Positions 10,785 through 23,511 of a stretch of DNA of 64,000 nt are shown here, in pieces. The translations under genes and the position numbers were made by a program. Under the pieces are notes generated by a model. That model made no database searches and was not told the DNA's origin. It worked only from the letters and a program-made list of their open reading frames with translations. The stretch is from Viscum album (lineage: Eukaryota; Streptophyta; Magnoliopsida; Santalales; Viscaceae): NCBI GenBank assembly GCA_963277665.1, contig OY728137.1, positions 1,170,462,670 through 1,170,526,669 of the forward strand, written 5' to 3'. Positions within the stretch are counted from its first letter, which is position 1; each line of letters opens with the position of its first letter.

Positions 10785-13700
10785 AAGTATCCCAACAATG
10801 TGGGTTTATTCCCTTAGAAAGTCCTCATGCTTCACTAGAAGAAAATATGTGTGGCTACAAATCACTCACCAACATTCCCACTCCCATGTCTATTGGATAT
10901 AACCACCTTGTTTCTAGGAAACATCATTCAATGAGGCTGATTTACCATTTACCACATTGTTATGAAAATCCATGATACAAAAAGGCTGCTCCACCATATT
11001 TTCATTAGGCTCAAGCTAAAACTCTTCCCACTCCAACCCATGGGATTGGTCTGGATAATATATTTTTTTCTAGGAAATATGAATGATGTCATGGATTTTG
11101 GTCAGACATGGTGGTAGAAAGAATTTTTATAGATCCTTCCATAGAAAATCCACAACATGAAAATACCCTACATAATACTACATTAATTTCCCATACATTC
11201 CCATACAATAGTTAACCAATTGAATTAATACTCAGATAAAAACCATATCAGTAACACAAAACTCTAATGAATGATGATGAAGTTTTATATATGAATTATT
11301 TGGACTCCGATATCTCACTATCCATTTTTAATCATCCAAACTATCTCAGTCCCCTCCAAGATGAGGATCGATCAAACCAATGATCACTCACTCGCCTTAG
11401 TCCCACACAAAGGGTATTGGCATGGTCACCCATATAACACCTAAAATGGGGCCATCCTGATTGAGGCCTTATAAATATTATTATTAGAAAACTCATCCAA
11501 TGGAAGGTGAATTTCCCAAAAACAACCAAAATCTAGAACAAACACCCACAACATATCATCAAGATACTCGATGGTCCACTTATACTAACCATCCATCTAC
11601 AGGTGATGCGTTCAGCACATGTTCAATGTGATTTCCAACACCTCATAGAGTTTCTTCTATAATACAGATGAATATTAGGAATAAAAATATGATAATATCC
11701 CTGTGGTCTCTCCACAAAATTAAAAAACCTCTCCCACATATTGGAATCTAAGGTCCTATGTCCCCATTAACTCTCTAATGGTAAAAAAGTGGGATGATTT
11801 AATTGGGGGAATGAAAATAAATCAAATGGAATATTTTTTACATGTAGTATAGTGTAGATTTATCATGAAATTGACAGTTTTTTAATCCCTCTTATGCACT
11901 ATAATGCGATGTGGATACAATAACTTGATTGGATTATGATGATCCACTTTGATCATATGTAATGTTATGTTTCTAGAAATAGGGTCCAATACTACATGTC
12001 TCATCCCGGGACACCAATACTGGCCTCTCCGAGCATAAGACATCTTAGTCACACCAGGGTGAATGTACCTACTTATAATATGCGCCTCATGCATGAACTC
12101 TAGTCTCAGGATTTGAGGAGCAACTAGATGTATTGTAAAGATAAGAGAACCACTAAGAGACCGAGACCAATCATTTAAGGTCTACCCACTATTTAAGACT
12201 CTACTAAACTGCAAGACCATGGGGTCAGACTCCTTGATACTCATAAACATAGAGATAATAGAGGGTGTAACCAACGCAATGACTATGAACACCATCCCTC
12301 AATTATTCAGCACATCGTGCCTCAAATCACAAAACAAACTCACCAGATCTCACTCCACCAAAGATTCCTAAATTTCATGAACTGGAAGCTTCTTGCTCCA
12401 TGATTCACATTCCATACATATATACAATATTAAAATAATATTACGAATGTTTTTCACCCATAATATATATATTAGGTTCAACAGACTCTTGTTGAAAATG
12501 TAATTTAGGATCTTATGATATGAATAAATGGTATAATTCTCTTTGAAGAGGTAATGCCACCACATCTTCAACAACTTTATGAACACCAATTCCAGGTCAT
12601 GGGTGGGATAATTTTTCTATTGCAGGAATAACTATCAAGAGTCACATTATACCACATGATCATATAGAATTAACACACATTTGAACCCCCATATTATAAG
12701 AAAAACAATACATGGAATACGATCTTCCATGCTTAAGAAGAATCAAAACTAGAACATATTTTAAAATGGTATGGAACTTCTCAAAATCACTCTTTCATAT
12801 CTCATAATAAGAAAACTTCAACCCTTCTCCAGTCAAAGCCATCACGGGAGAGGCTAGTGTAGATAATTCCCAAGTGAATTGTCTATAATACAATGAAAAC
12901 CACAAAAAACTATGGATTTCGAACAAATTATTGGGTTTCACTAAAGACATGTCTTCTCAAAATTTCACTGGATTCACTATATTAATGTATCCAAAATATT
13001 TCACTTACTAGATCCTAAATTGAAACTTAAACAACATTTTACTTAGATATTACTCTCGCAAAAAATCATTACAACCTCTATATAGCCAGTATAATCCTCC
13101 TACACCATAGAATACACCATGATGTAATATGAAAACAGGACCTCAAAGGAGTCCAAAAAGTGGTTGGAGAACTCATCCATCAATGCTATAAAGACTGAAT
13201 GAGTATTGGTAATCTCAAATGTAATAACTAGATACTCAAAATGTCTACACAATATTTGAAATGTGGTATTTGAGAAAAAAATTTCCGAACCCTCAATTGG
13301 TGGTACCGTGATATCATATGTATCATTGAAAAAATGGGATTCATTGAGGTGATGAAATGGTCATCAATTCTGGGTAATTAGTATTTGTTATTCATGGACA
13401 TTTAGTTAAGAATAAGATAATATTGTTAAATGATATAGTCTCCAACAAAAAAATTTTCAATCAAAACTGGTGAAGCGCATTATGACACATAAGGTTGGAT
13501 TATCCCATTAACCTCAAGATCCCCTAGCTGAACTATCACCATTTTTAACTCATGTAGAGCCATCAGGTAACAAAAAAATGAGATCATGTTCATCTACAAG
13601 AGTATATTGATTATAAACACGACATCCCAATGGGGACACAATCCCATGACATCCTCCAAAAACATGTATGAGTACCTTTCTAGGAATAACGTAATTTCAA

Positions 13701-13850
13701 CCCCAAAATATTATTCAACAATATCAAGAATAAGCCTAAAAAACATGAAAGAGATCAACCCCAACATTGAAGAAACCAATCCTTCCCTCGATGATCAAAA
13801 ATCCCACTCACCCCGAAGGATGTGAGTACTCTAATCAAGATTAAGGATTT
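10785..13850 (-). pseudogene. Element A pol, heavily decayed (RT, RNase H, integrase)
   Basis: Reading the minus strand from about 13800 down, gypsy pol blocks appear in the expected order but in shifting frames. RT N-terminus: a degenerate F-EDVMGLCPHWDV at 13750-13600, then ELKMVIVQLGDL and a weak ASPV. The palm region near 13150 retains ITNTHSVFIALMDEF and MVYS, but the catalytic DD is lost. Next come YYRQF and RNase H traces (MWWHYLFKENYTIYSYHKILNYIF, with the middle intact) at 12550-12450. The integrase zinc finger is at 12094-11882 (HPGVTKM, then QYWCPGM). Later integrase traces reach about 11340. This is an old dead copy. Confidence 0.78.
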
Positions 13851-15160
13851 GGACCATGCACTGATAACTGTCGAGCGATTCCTTGAATATAATCAACCAA
13901 TCCATTATGATAATAAAGTAGAAAACTTACATGTGCAAAACAGGTAAGTGTTCGATGGATTCTATGGTAACTATCAATACAAGGAACCCATGTAACATGA
14001 AACATAAATCTTTTTTACTACCCATTGGTGTTAGAAAATGAATAAAATTTCACCAAATCGTAGATCAGATACCCAAAAAACGAATAAATTTTTATGAAAT
14101 GAAAGAATGATAGATCCATTAGAAAATAATATTTATGATATTGAAGAAGTAATAATCACCATATCTCTAATGATGGTCATCAAGAAGTCTAATTACTATA
14201 GAATAACTTATAATACATATATATTCCTTGGATAGAACCCCATATGATGTATTACCAAATTTAGAATCTCCCTTACCATGATGGTGAGATCCTCCACCTT
14301 TGGAAGCCTCTGACTACACTTGAATCACCTAGAAAATGAAAATCCCAGAATGCTCCATTATGAAGCCAACAGATAGAAGTTTTAATGATTGCATATATGT
14401 GCACACTAGTGTTACACCCTCAGAGTCTCTGAAAAACATGTCCTTGTGTGTCATTCCTTACCATAATAATGATTAAAAGTTGTATTATGTACAATTGAAT
14501 CCATAAGACCTGAACTCGATGACTGATGGATCTCTGGGAAAAGCCTCTTTGTGACTCAACACACTTTTACATAGACCTTGATGAAGAACTCTAGATTATA
14601 CTTACTAATGTTACACAACTAAGACCTATCAGTGTGGTCAAATCTTATTATACAGTTACTGTCTTTTTATCACATATTAATAGTTTGGTAGACAAATAAT
14701 AATGAACATTGATCTAATATTGGGCCTCAAGCCCATCTTAAAACAATGTGCCTTGAGGTAGTCATTCACGAGGAGATCTAGAGATACATGAACCAAATAA
14801 GTAAATATCGTTGCATACTCCTTCAATTAACAATCCAATTACTCAATCTTCAATAATTCACTAGTGATTCCCACTCTCAATGTATTTGGGTATAAATTCT
14901 TATTAAAATACATGTTGAACATGGTTCACATGAGAAGTTCTTGCCTGCTCAAGATCACTACAAACTCCCAACACTTACTACCTGATCCTTCCTACATGTT
15001 TGAAAAAACTAAAACTTTAGAGTTATTTAGGGTATTTAAGAGCTTATAAATCCACTCTATATGATCCAAAAAACTCTTTTGGTTCATTGGGTATCTTGTC
15101 GCCATGGAACACCAGTGGATTTGGCATAAAAAAGTCATGGTCATATTCCACCATCCTTAC
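13851..15160 (-). pseudogene. gag: Element A protease region and gag, decayed and split by element B
   Basis: On the minus strand, gag hallmarks survive in several frames. Around 15130-15080 there is FMPNPLVFHGDKIPNEP, matching the gag start block. At 14820-14708 there is EYATIFTYLVHVSLDLLV followed by a KMGLRPNIRS block, matching the gag C-terminal half. A zinc knuckle relic, HYYGKE-HTRTC, is at 14470-14437. I could not identify the protease between 14430 and 13850. The rest of the gag N-terminus appears on the far side of element B at 38013-38230. Confidence 0.7.
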
Positions 15161-17860
15161 TATAGCCGGATCATTTTACATATATTTTTAAATGAAATTC
15201 AACATAAGAATCCATTAAATAAAAACCAAGGATTGAAAATATGAGTGTCATTGGAAGAATAGGTGAATAATTATAAGAAATGAAATTAGAATAAAACATA
15301 GTTTTTATTAATCTTCATAATGATCCCCTAACTTCCTTTGAGTTCCTACAGCTGTATAGGATAACCTGGAGAATACATAGACAAAGGGGGTGAGATAAAA
15401 ATCACTGTATGTGAATAAACATAGAAATGAAGCATAAAATATGATTCAAATGGAATTACATAATGACAAAATGGAATGGATCATAAATGATGATATAGGG
15501 GAACAATATAAAGAACATGAACTCATATGATCAATTCAATATATGAATGTGGTAACAATATATAACATGACATAAACATGAGTTAAGGATAACAGCCAAG
15601 GCAATATCATAAGGTAGATAGAGTCCCATAATGGATTAGGTTTAATCCCTAAACTCATAATTAATTTCTCCTGAGACAAAACATTACCAAATGCATTAAA
15701 GTTCAATATGGGAACATATATCATAACATGTACATGAATATTCATGACACATAATTAAGTCAAGAATAATTCATAAAAAAAAGCATTACCCATGGAAGGA
15801 TGTGGGATTCATAATCATGTCATATTTAGTAACCAAAGAGAGTATCATAATAGTTTCCATGAAAGAAAGGATTAAATCATTACTGGACATTTATAATGAA
15901 AAAATAATGATAAATCACTATAAACCATGTCTAACTGAAGTGAATACATGAAAACGAGTGGTTAGGTGACTTTGGAAATGTGACACTTAAATAGGGGTTT
16001 TCTGAATAGAGTAGAGGATATTTAATTAGGGTAAGGGAATAAAAATTTAAATTAAACCAGAAGTGAAATAAAATGGTTTTCCACATAATAATTATTTTTT
16101 AGAGTTCATTTATATTTTAATACATTTCAATGAGTTGTATATTAAAACTTCAAATGAAAATAGAGGAATTTACTTCCATCAAATTTTCAAAATAAATTGA
16201 TAATGGAACCATTAAAATATTTTTTAACCATCAAATAAAGGATTAATAAACATGGTATTTATATTTGGGAAATATATACATAATAAATAATAATAATAAA
16301 TAGATAGGTGGATGTAGATATTGAAAAAACATAACCCAATGAAAATAGAGTGGTTTAAAGAGATCTTTTACCTTATGTCTGAATGTGTTCTACACAATCA
16401 CTTAATTTCATAGATATTATTCCATAAACTCTTCCACATATATTTTATTTATTTATTTATCTCCATTTTAATGAGTTAAAATATTCAAATTTGTTGTTCT
16501 AAGAGAATTTGTTTCAGGGTTTCATGTTTGGTTCACTTGTCCATAAGTATGGATGTTATTGTTAAATGAGAATACTACTTCAAATAAAATTGAAAGTGTA
16601 TTCATGAAAATCAAAAAGATTAAATTCTCCCATATATCATTTTTTTCTGACATGTGTATGATTCATTTAATAAAAAATTAATGATAAATTTTTAGTTTAT
16701 TTTTGCAGGTTTTCCTACTATATCAAACTAGTTTTGTTTTATTTAATTTTATGCCCATTATATTTGTACAATGTGAAACCACATTGAATATATATCAATA
16801 AGTTCATTTTAAACATTATAATTGAATTCAAAGCTTTCTTGAAGGCATTAGTGGAAATAAAAAAACTCATTATCCATGAATGCATTTAACTGACATAATA
16901 TGGAAAATGGTTTGTTTTTCATTGGATAAGAGTAAATGAGAAAAAGTGCGAATAGAATATATTATATTAGAAATATAATATTCTACTATATACATGATAC
17001 ATTAATTATCATGATATGTTTTCTGAAGTAGGTGAGGGGAAGGTAGAAGGATAAAAGAAATTAAAATATTTAATTTCAAAATATTACCTATTAAATACCA
17101 CCACTTTGAAGGATTCCTTAAGAAACATGTAATTTTTATTTTGCTGAGACTATTAACATATAAAAATGGGGGATATGGGGATGAAGATGTTTTATAGATA
17201 TTCAAGAAAATTCATGGCTTTGAAGGTGTGATTAGAAGGGGTGTTGAGGTGTGGTATTTATAAATGGAGGAGATGGGTGTTTTTAAATATTATATTCATT
17301 AGTTTATTATTTTTTCACAAGACTATCAATAGTGGTGATTAATATGACTATATATAGTAAATATTTCATGTGAGTGTGAAATAATGGATTCTTACATCAT
17401 CCATTACTAAAAAATTATTGTTTTTGGCTAATAATGTGAAATACATTAAATTACCGTATTTCACTATTCAGAAAATCAATTATTTTAGAAAAACAATCCA
17501 CCCTAAAATATTTTCACCATTTAGATTTCAAAATTGAAACCCATTTTATGAAAATAATTTTCTAAATTTTTTATATTTATTTTTTATATAAAATTCTCAT
17601 TTGTTAAAAAAATATCGATTTTAATAGTATAATCTATTTTCTAACCCATTGAAAACTAACTTATTATATTATAAATATATATTTTAATTATAATAAAATA
17701 TAATATGAATTAATTTATCACTTTTATAAAAAAATTCTTTTATATCATTAAATTCATTATAATATTGTAATTACAACATTTATTTTTTTATAAAAATACC
17801 AACACTTAATTTATCATTTTTTTGAAAAATATATTTACTTGTACCATGAAATAAATATAT
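15161..17860 (-). repeat. 3' LTR of element B, first part (left of insertion C)
   Basis: This aligns with 34722 onward: matching blocks include TGAAATT-AACATAAGAATC, GATTGAAAAT-TGAGTGT, and TAATATATAACATGACATAAA. It begins TATA at 15161, equivalent to 34722, next to A's gag. The LTR is broken at 17860 by element C and resumes at 29396. The two B LTRs have many substitutions and small gaps, so B is old. Confidence 0.8.
17856..17860. repeat. Left target-site duplication of element C (TATAT)
   Basis: TATAT directly before the LTR start TGTAACACCC equals the five bases after the other end of C. Five bases is the usual gypsy duplication length. The site is AT-rich, so chance identity is possible, but the unbroken B LTR near 37460 confirms the junction. 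Confidence 0.85.
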
Positions 17861-19489
17861 TGTAACACCCCAGGTAAATAAAGAATATGACATTTTCATA
17901 TTTATCCATATTTTTGAATAAAATATTAATATGACTTTAAAGGGGATGCTATGCTCGATGGCGTACCCAACACGCAACAACGAGTTTCTTGGGAATCTTA
18001 CGTTGCACTCTAATAATAAAGTAATATTATTTTAAATGGCAGTTAACATGTAGCCGTTGTATTGGCGGGAATGGATAGAAATAACTAAAATATGATTATA
18101 TAAGTTTTTAAATGTTTTTACATTTATCCAATAAAATATGAAGGCTTAAAATACGGAAATATTTCAATTTTAGGCGTATATGCCCTAGTTTTCACTAAAG
18201 GTTCACTTATCGCCTTTTGATGGAGAACCGTCATTAAATATAGTTTTGTTCACTCTTATACATCCTTTTAGACCAAATAAAACTCTTCTTAAGAGTTGGG
18301 ACAACAAAATTTACTTTGTGTAAATTTTTGGTATCTTTCTGATAAAGTTCATTTTTTTAATGAATAGTGTAAAATGTTGTATTTTAATTCAAAACCTCTT
18401 TTTAATCTAATATATTTATATGATTAGATTATATTTTGAATTGGTTTTAAAGTGAAATTATAATATATTTTTACCATTAAATCCAATAGTGGTCGTTGGA
18501 ATTAATTTCACTTGGAAATCAGACTTAAACTAGTGTCAATCTTTTGATACTTATTATTTCAAAAAAACACGCTATTTGCTCTGACAGCGGGAATTAATTA
18601 TTTATTTAATTAATGTGACTTATATGTTTTTAATTTTTTAGAAAAGACATAATTTTTGAATTTGGAATATCAAATATAGCTTAGGGTGAATTTTTGGGAT
18701 TCTTCTAAAAAACTTCAATTTTTGATGAATAGTGAAACCACTAAGTGGTACTTATAAAAACTAATTTTTCCGTTTAAATGAAATTTTTCCATATTTGTAA
18801 TTGAATTTCAAAAATCCAACATACATGGTTGTAATTAAGAAGTAAAATTTGGTTCAATGGGATAAAAATAATTTTTTTGGTGAATAGTAACTTATTAAGT
18901 TTTTAATCGCGATTAGAGGTAATTAGTGTAGTTTAAGGTAAAAATAATGTTTTAATAATATGAAATGAACATGACACATGTCCTAAACTCATGGGATGTG
19001 TCATGGCTGACCAAGAAAACCCATGGGTCAACTTGGGGACCCAATGAAGCCACTTAAATGGAAAATGACATTAATATCTTTTTATTTAATGTTAAAGTAA
19101 AAATGAGACAAACATGAGATGTTTTACTAAAACAATTTTTAGATAGGGTTATACAAGTCGGAGTTTTGACTATAAATATTAATTGGAAAGATAAAAAGAT
19201 TTCATATATCATAGTAATTGTTTTATAATTTTTGGACATTAAATAAATTAAATTATTTATGACATCATGATGATGCATCGATGACCTCATTATTTGACGA
19301 TTTAAATAAAATGGAAAGATAATGTAAAATATAAGACCTACACATGGCAAAAACCTATTGGATGAGTGTATTTCGAACCCTTATCACCTTATACTCGAAT
19401 TATATCAATGTGGGACCTTTTGAATCCGAAACTCTTTTTAAAATAAAGTAACTTATCTTTACATTCCAAGAGTGCCCCTCATCTCCTCT

Positions 19490-19498
19490 TATAAAAGG
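19490..19498 (+). promoter_or_regulatory. TATA box of the element C 5' LTR
   Basis: TATAAAAGG follows a pyrimidine-rich stretch and precedes a C-rich leader; transcription would be expected to start about 30 bases on, near 19525. It is preserved at 26091-26099 in the other LTR. Spacing and context fit an RNA polymerase II LTR promoter. Confidence 0.65.
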
Positions 19499-20038
19499 CC
19501 CCCACCTCTACCTCTTTTCCCACACTCCCAAAGCATTTGGATCGGCCAAACCCTGCCCATTTTGTCTGTACACTTCCCTATCTTACTCCTTGAAGCCCCA
19601 CTTTGGGAATAAGACTTCCCAAAGAAGCCTTTGAGCTCAAACCAAAGGGAGTTACCCGATTTTAAGGTAATGCCTTCTTTTGAGTCCTTTTGTTTTATTT
19701 TTCATCTCCAACCCCTTAAACTCTTTTTATTCTTTTCTTTTGTAACAACTCAAGTATCCTAAATATACTAGGATGTTGTTATAAGACGTATTAGAGCTAC
19801 ACTTACACACACCTACATCTAATGGTTAAAGAACATACTATTTCCGTGGATGGAAAATTTCTGCCTCCCGAAACGATGATTGTTCAACATTCTTTTTACA
19901 CCTTCAAAGGTGGCCATTAAGATGACACTATATTTATATATGATATATAATATTTTTATTTTTTCCCTAAGATTCTTTATTTTTCATTTTGGGAATACCT
20001 TTATGGTTTCCATTATGGGTAAACACGATATCTTCATT

Positions 20039-20473
20039 TAAGGAAGTGCGTACTACCGCCCCCTCAAAGTGATGTGATTCGTTAATGCCATATGTGTGAC
20101 GTGTAAAGGATGGATTTAAAGTTATTATATATGATGTTATACTAGAATTATAATACACCTATATATCATTATTATTTCTTTCCATTAAAGTATGAGATAG
20201 AAATGAAAGTAGCATTCATGCGTACGTACGACTTACCGTCTCCATGAACGGTACATTTCATTTCTTATCCCCAAATGTAATGTACTATTAAAAGTACATG
20301 TATATAATGGATATATATAATTAATGATATATCTAAATGATGAATATAATTATGGAATTAAAATATACATACCTCTCATTTATTTTTAATTCCATTTATA
20401 TGACAATGAACTGAAAGTAGCGTTCATGTGTATGTACGGCTTACCGTCTCCATGAACGGTGCATTTCATTTCA
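20039..20473 (+). repeat. Hairpin-forming tandem repeats, 5' LTR of C
   Basis: Two clear copies (20201-20264 and 20405-20472) and one diverged copy (about 20039-20092) lie about 175-205 bases apart. Each clear copy has arms AAATGAAAGTAGC-TTCATG and CATGAACGGT-CATTTCATTT, reverse complements of each other apart from a few bases, around a loop that contains CGTACGTACG-like sequence and ACCGTCTCCATGAACGGT, itself a smaller hairpin. Confidence 0.85.
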
Positions 20474-20800
20474 TACCTCTAAATGATTATGTAATATTAT
20501 AAATACATTTATATGCTGTATATATATGATATATATGATATCCAAATCAGTAATGTCATTCTGGATATAAAGAACCTTTGACCACACGAACAACATGTAA
20601 TTGTAAGAAGTCCACTTTCGACTTAAGAACCAAATATCGACAAAACAATCATTATTAACTTAAATGGTTACATAATGTTTATAACATTGAAATAAGTAAT
20701 CTAAAAGGAATAATGACCTAGAAAAAGTTTCTTAATAAAGTGGAAATTAACACAAGTTTATTATCTAGGACTTTATAGAACGATCGAGTCAGGTCGGACC

Positions 20801-21583
20801 CGAGGTAAGGGATCTGACTCATCTCTTTCTTTTTAAGTACACTCTTTTATGTCATTCCTTCTAAGCTCATCTTTATTGTTATTGGGATGTTCTTTTATAT
20901 TAATATTACTGTAATTTTTTATGTTCATATGATGAGAGACCCCATTCTCTCTCCTCAATCCATTTTGGAAGTTTTGAGTGGCGCCGTTAGGCTGCCGAAT
21001 TTTCGTAAGAGTTCTAACCTTTCTCTTTCTTTTTAAGTACTCTCCTTTATGTCACTTCTTTTAAGCTCCTCTCTGTTATGTTGGGGGATGTTCTTTTGTA
21101 TTCCTCTTTCAGAAAAAATTATTTTGATATGATGAGAGACCCTATTTCCTCTCATCAATCCATTTTGGACGTTTTAAGTGGCATCGTTAGGCTGCCGAGT
21201 TTTCGTAAGGGATTTTTCATCTCACTTTTATTCCCGTGAGATTTATGCTACATTTGCCACAATTTCCTTTGAGTGGTGTATGTACTACACATTATTATAC
21301 ACTTTGTGTAGTATAATTTCATTTATGGGTATTCACATCTTCATTGTATGACCCTTCTTTCATGGGGTGTACGTTTCAAAAGATACCCAACTCGGTAAGG
21401 GGACCTTTCACCCTCCTCTTTTTAAAAGACTTCTTTTGTTGGGTCTTTTAATTTACATATCTTTATGTTGGTATATGTTCTCATATATCCTTATAGATGT
21501 AAATTTTATGTCCATGTGATGAGATACCCTTACTTTTATCACTCATAAACTCATTTTGACGTGACGCCGTTAGGCTGTCAAGG
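20801..21583 (+). repeat. 200-bp tandem array, 5' LTR of C
   Basis: Units contain TTTCTTTTTAAGTAC, then GATGAGAGACC, CCATTTTGGA and the core GGCGCCGTTAGGCTGCCGA. Cores start at 20980, 21180 and (diverged) 21562. The first two units are exactly 200 bases apart; the third follows after 382. Confidence 0.88.
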
Positions 21584-22790
21584 GAACTTCTTAACCCAAT
21601 TTCCATTCTTTGAGTTAATCTCCAAAATTCAAATTATGTCATGATATTATTATGTCCAATATTGTATTTGTACTTTCTTTATGTGTAATTATAGTGAATA
21701 CACATAATATATCTATTTTATTTTAAAAATGATCTTTGTATGGGACTTTGTCTCAATCTCCTTTCATTGAGGCATATTTTGTTTTATACACAACCTTCTA
21801 TTATACGATGTATATACCCCTTTGACTTTTACATTTATCCAAAAGGAATATTTTTTATACGAAGAGTTTTAATAAATGGCAAAAGGGAATGTTTTTGTTG
21901 TACATATCCGGCGACAATGACTTCTTCACCACCGTGACCGTTATTTGAGTTTCGGCTTCCTCTAAAAGCCATATATTCTTTTTAAAAGAAAAATAAATAC
22001 CATGTTTTACTTTTATTTTTTTGGTATCGAAAATGGTTTTCATAATGTTTTTATATCAATGTGTTGTATTGATATCTTGTGATTGAATGGTGGGAATGTT
22101 ATGTTTCCTTTATGCATGTTTTATGTGATATGATTATATTGAGGTTCTTGGGCATTATTATGAAAACGGGTTGTTCTGTGACAAACTTAGGGCGGGTGAG
22201 CCTGATATAGCTCTCCAATGCATTGGGTAACGTGAAGGAGTGAAACGTTAAGGTTTCTCCGAAGAGATTTAGGGAATATACTGTGATGGGTATTCCAAAC
22301 GTAACCAAGAGGGTTACTCCCTACGTAAGAATGTTATGAATGCCTCATGTTACCTTTATGTCTTATGTTTTCTATGATTTATTCATGGTTTGATGAGGTA
22401 TGTTAAAGTGCCTATGTTTTATGGGTAAAGTATGATTTCATTCTTATGTATATATGAACTCATGTTTCCTTTCCATATTTTTATAACCCTTACTGAGCTT
22501 TTTATGCTCATCCCACGTTTTTGAAATGTTTTTCACAGGTCAAGGGAAAGGTACATGATGTGATGATAGTGTCAAGGATGTGTCAAGAAAGAATCCATGT
22601 TTTATTTTCAATATGTTTCTGTTGATGGGAAGAATGAATACTGTCTTTTATGTAACCACTTTGTTTAAATGTGGAATGTAATGCAAGGTTTATGATCTAA
22701 TTCTCTAAAACTCTAAACCTGAAAAGATCCTCAATGTGTAATCTTGTATTAACTCAAGATTAAGTAAGGTTTAAGGCTGGGGCCTTATAG

Positions 22791-22803
22791 TTGGTATCAG
22801 AGG
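22791..22803 (+). other. Primer-binding site of element C
   Basis: TTGGTATCAGAGG, a perfect plant tRNA-Met-type site, one base after the LTR end at 22789. Confidence 0.93.
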
Positions 22804-22993
22804 ATTGTTTAGATAACTTTAGAGGTTAGGGTATTCTTTAAGCATACATGACATTACCATAATGGTTAGGATTTCAGAAAGAATCCTAGTTTTAAATAAA
22901 GTGAATGAGTAAGTATATCTTAGTGTTTACCTTCCTCATTAGTAAATGATGATTTTGTTGATATAATCACACTGACATTTCTGTTTTTAGTGA

Positions 22994-23164
22994 ATGGATG
23001 GATCTAGCAGGCACCAAAGGGACAACAGGTTTGAAGGAAACTATGGTGGTTCTCCGATTAAGATACTAGATAAAATGGAGGATTCAATGAGGAAACTCGT
23101 GGTTGTTCTAAACCAAATATCAAGGAGTCATGATCTACCACTTGAACCTTGGTATGTTCTATAG
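22994..23164 (+). CDS. Short open frame of 56 codons in element C, unknown
   Basis: The ATG at 22994 gives a 56-residue hydrophilic peptide beginning MDGSSRHQRDNRFEG and ending LEPWYVL before a TAG. The position just after the leader is where gag starts in a complete gypsy element, and the Arg/Gln/Asp-rich start resembles gag N-termini only in composition. It could be a truncated gag relic or chance. I do not recognise a family. Confidence 0.3.
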   Translation: MDGSSRHQRDNRFEGNYGGSPIKILDKMEDSMRKLVVVLNQISRSHDLPLEPWYVL

Positions 23165-23387
23165 TGCATCATGTACGAGGTGACCAATCGATGTGGAAGT
23201 TCAGGTAATAATTATTAAGGTAACCATTAGAGTTTATATGATCCTTACTTTTGAGGTAATTATGGGTTATTATATGATATGCTGGAAAATGAAAGGCATG
23301 AGATAAACTTGAGGTTAAAATATGTTATGATCATTTTTGATGATTTTATCTCTTTTTGGGGAATGATTTAAGAATTATATAGTTTTG

Positions 23388-23511
23388 GAAAAAGGACAAC
23401 ACGCAGACCGTGTGACAACCCGTCGCGTCGGACAAAGCTGCGGGAATCGAACCCACAACCAAAGTGCGACTGGTATTTATCGCCTACCACTGGACTACGT
23501 GAAGTCCCTGG
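23388..23511 (-). ncRNA. tRNA-like or SINE-like unit with RNA polymerase III A and B boxes
   Basis: On the minus strand TAGTCCAGTGG (23497-23487) fits the A box TRGYNNARNNG, and GGTTCGATTCC (23453-23443) fits the B box GGTTCGANNCC. The second lies in a T-arm-like GTGGG-TTCGATT-CCCGC. The box spacing of about 34 bases suits a tRNA promoter. The acceptor arms do not pair and the anticodon arm is imperfect, so it is not a working tRNA. Downstream is TTTTT (23396-23388 region), a possible terminator. A tRNA-derived SINE head or tRNA pseudogene carried by C is my reading. Confidence 0.55.

Larger units (their letters stand above)
17861..22789 (+). repeat. 5' LTR of element C
   Basis: Its order is a noncoding AT-rich first part, a TATA-box promoter near 19490, hairpin repeats (about 20039-20473), a 200-bp array (about 20801-21583) and a C-terminal segment including CTTACTGAGC near 22490, a sequence shared with element E near 55730. 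It ends ...CCTTATA at 22789. Confidence 0.92.

Noticed and set aside
23443..23504. A functional tRNA gene on the minus strand
   Set aside because: A and B boxes fit, but the predicted acceptor strands (CTTCACG and AGCTTTG) do not pair and the anticodon arm needs a bulge, so I list it only as tRNA-like.
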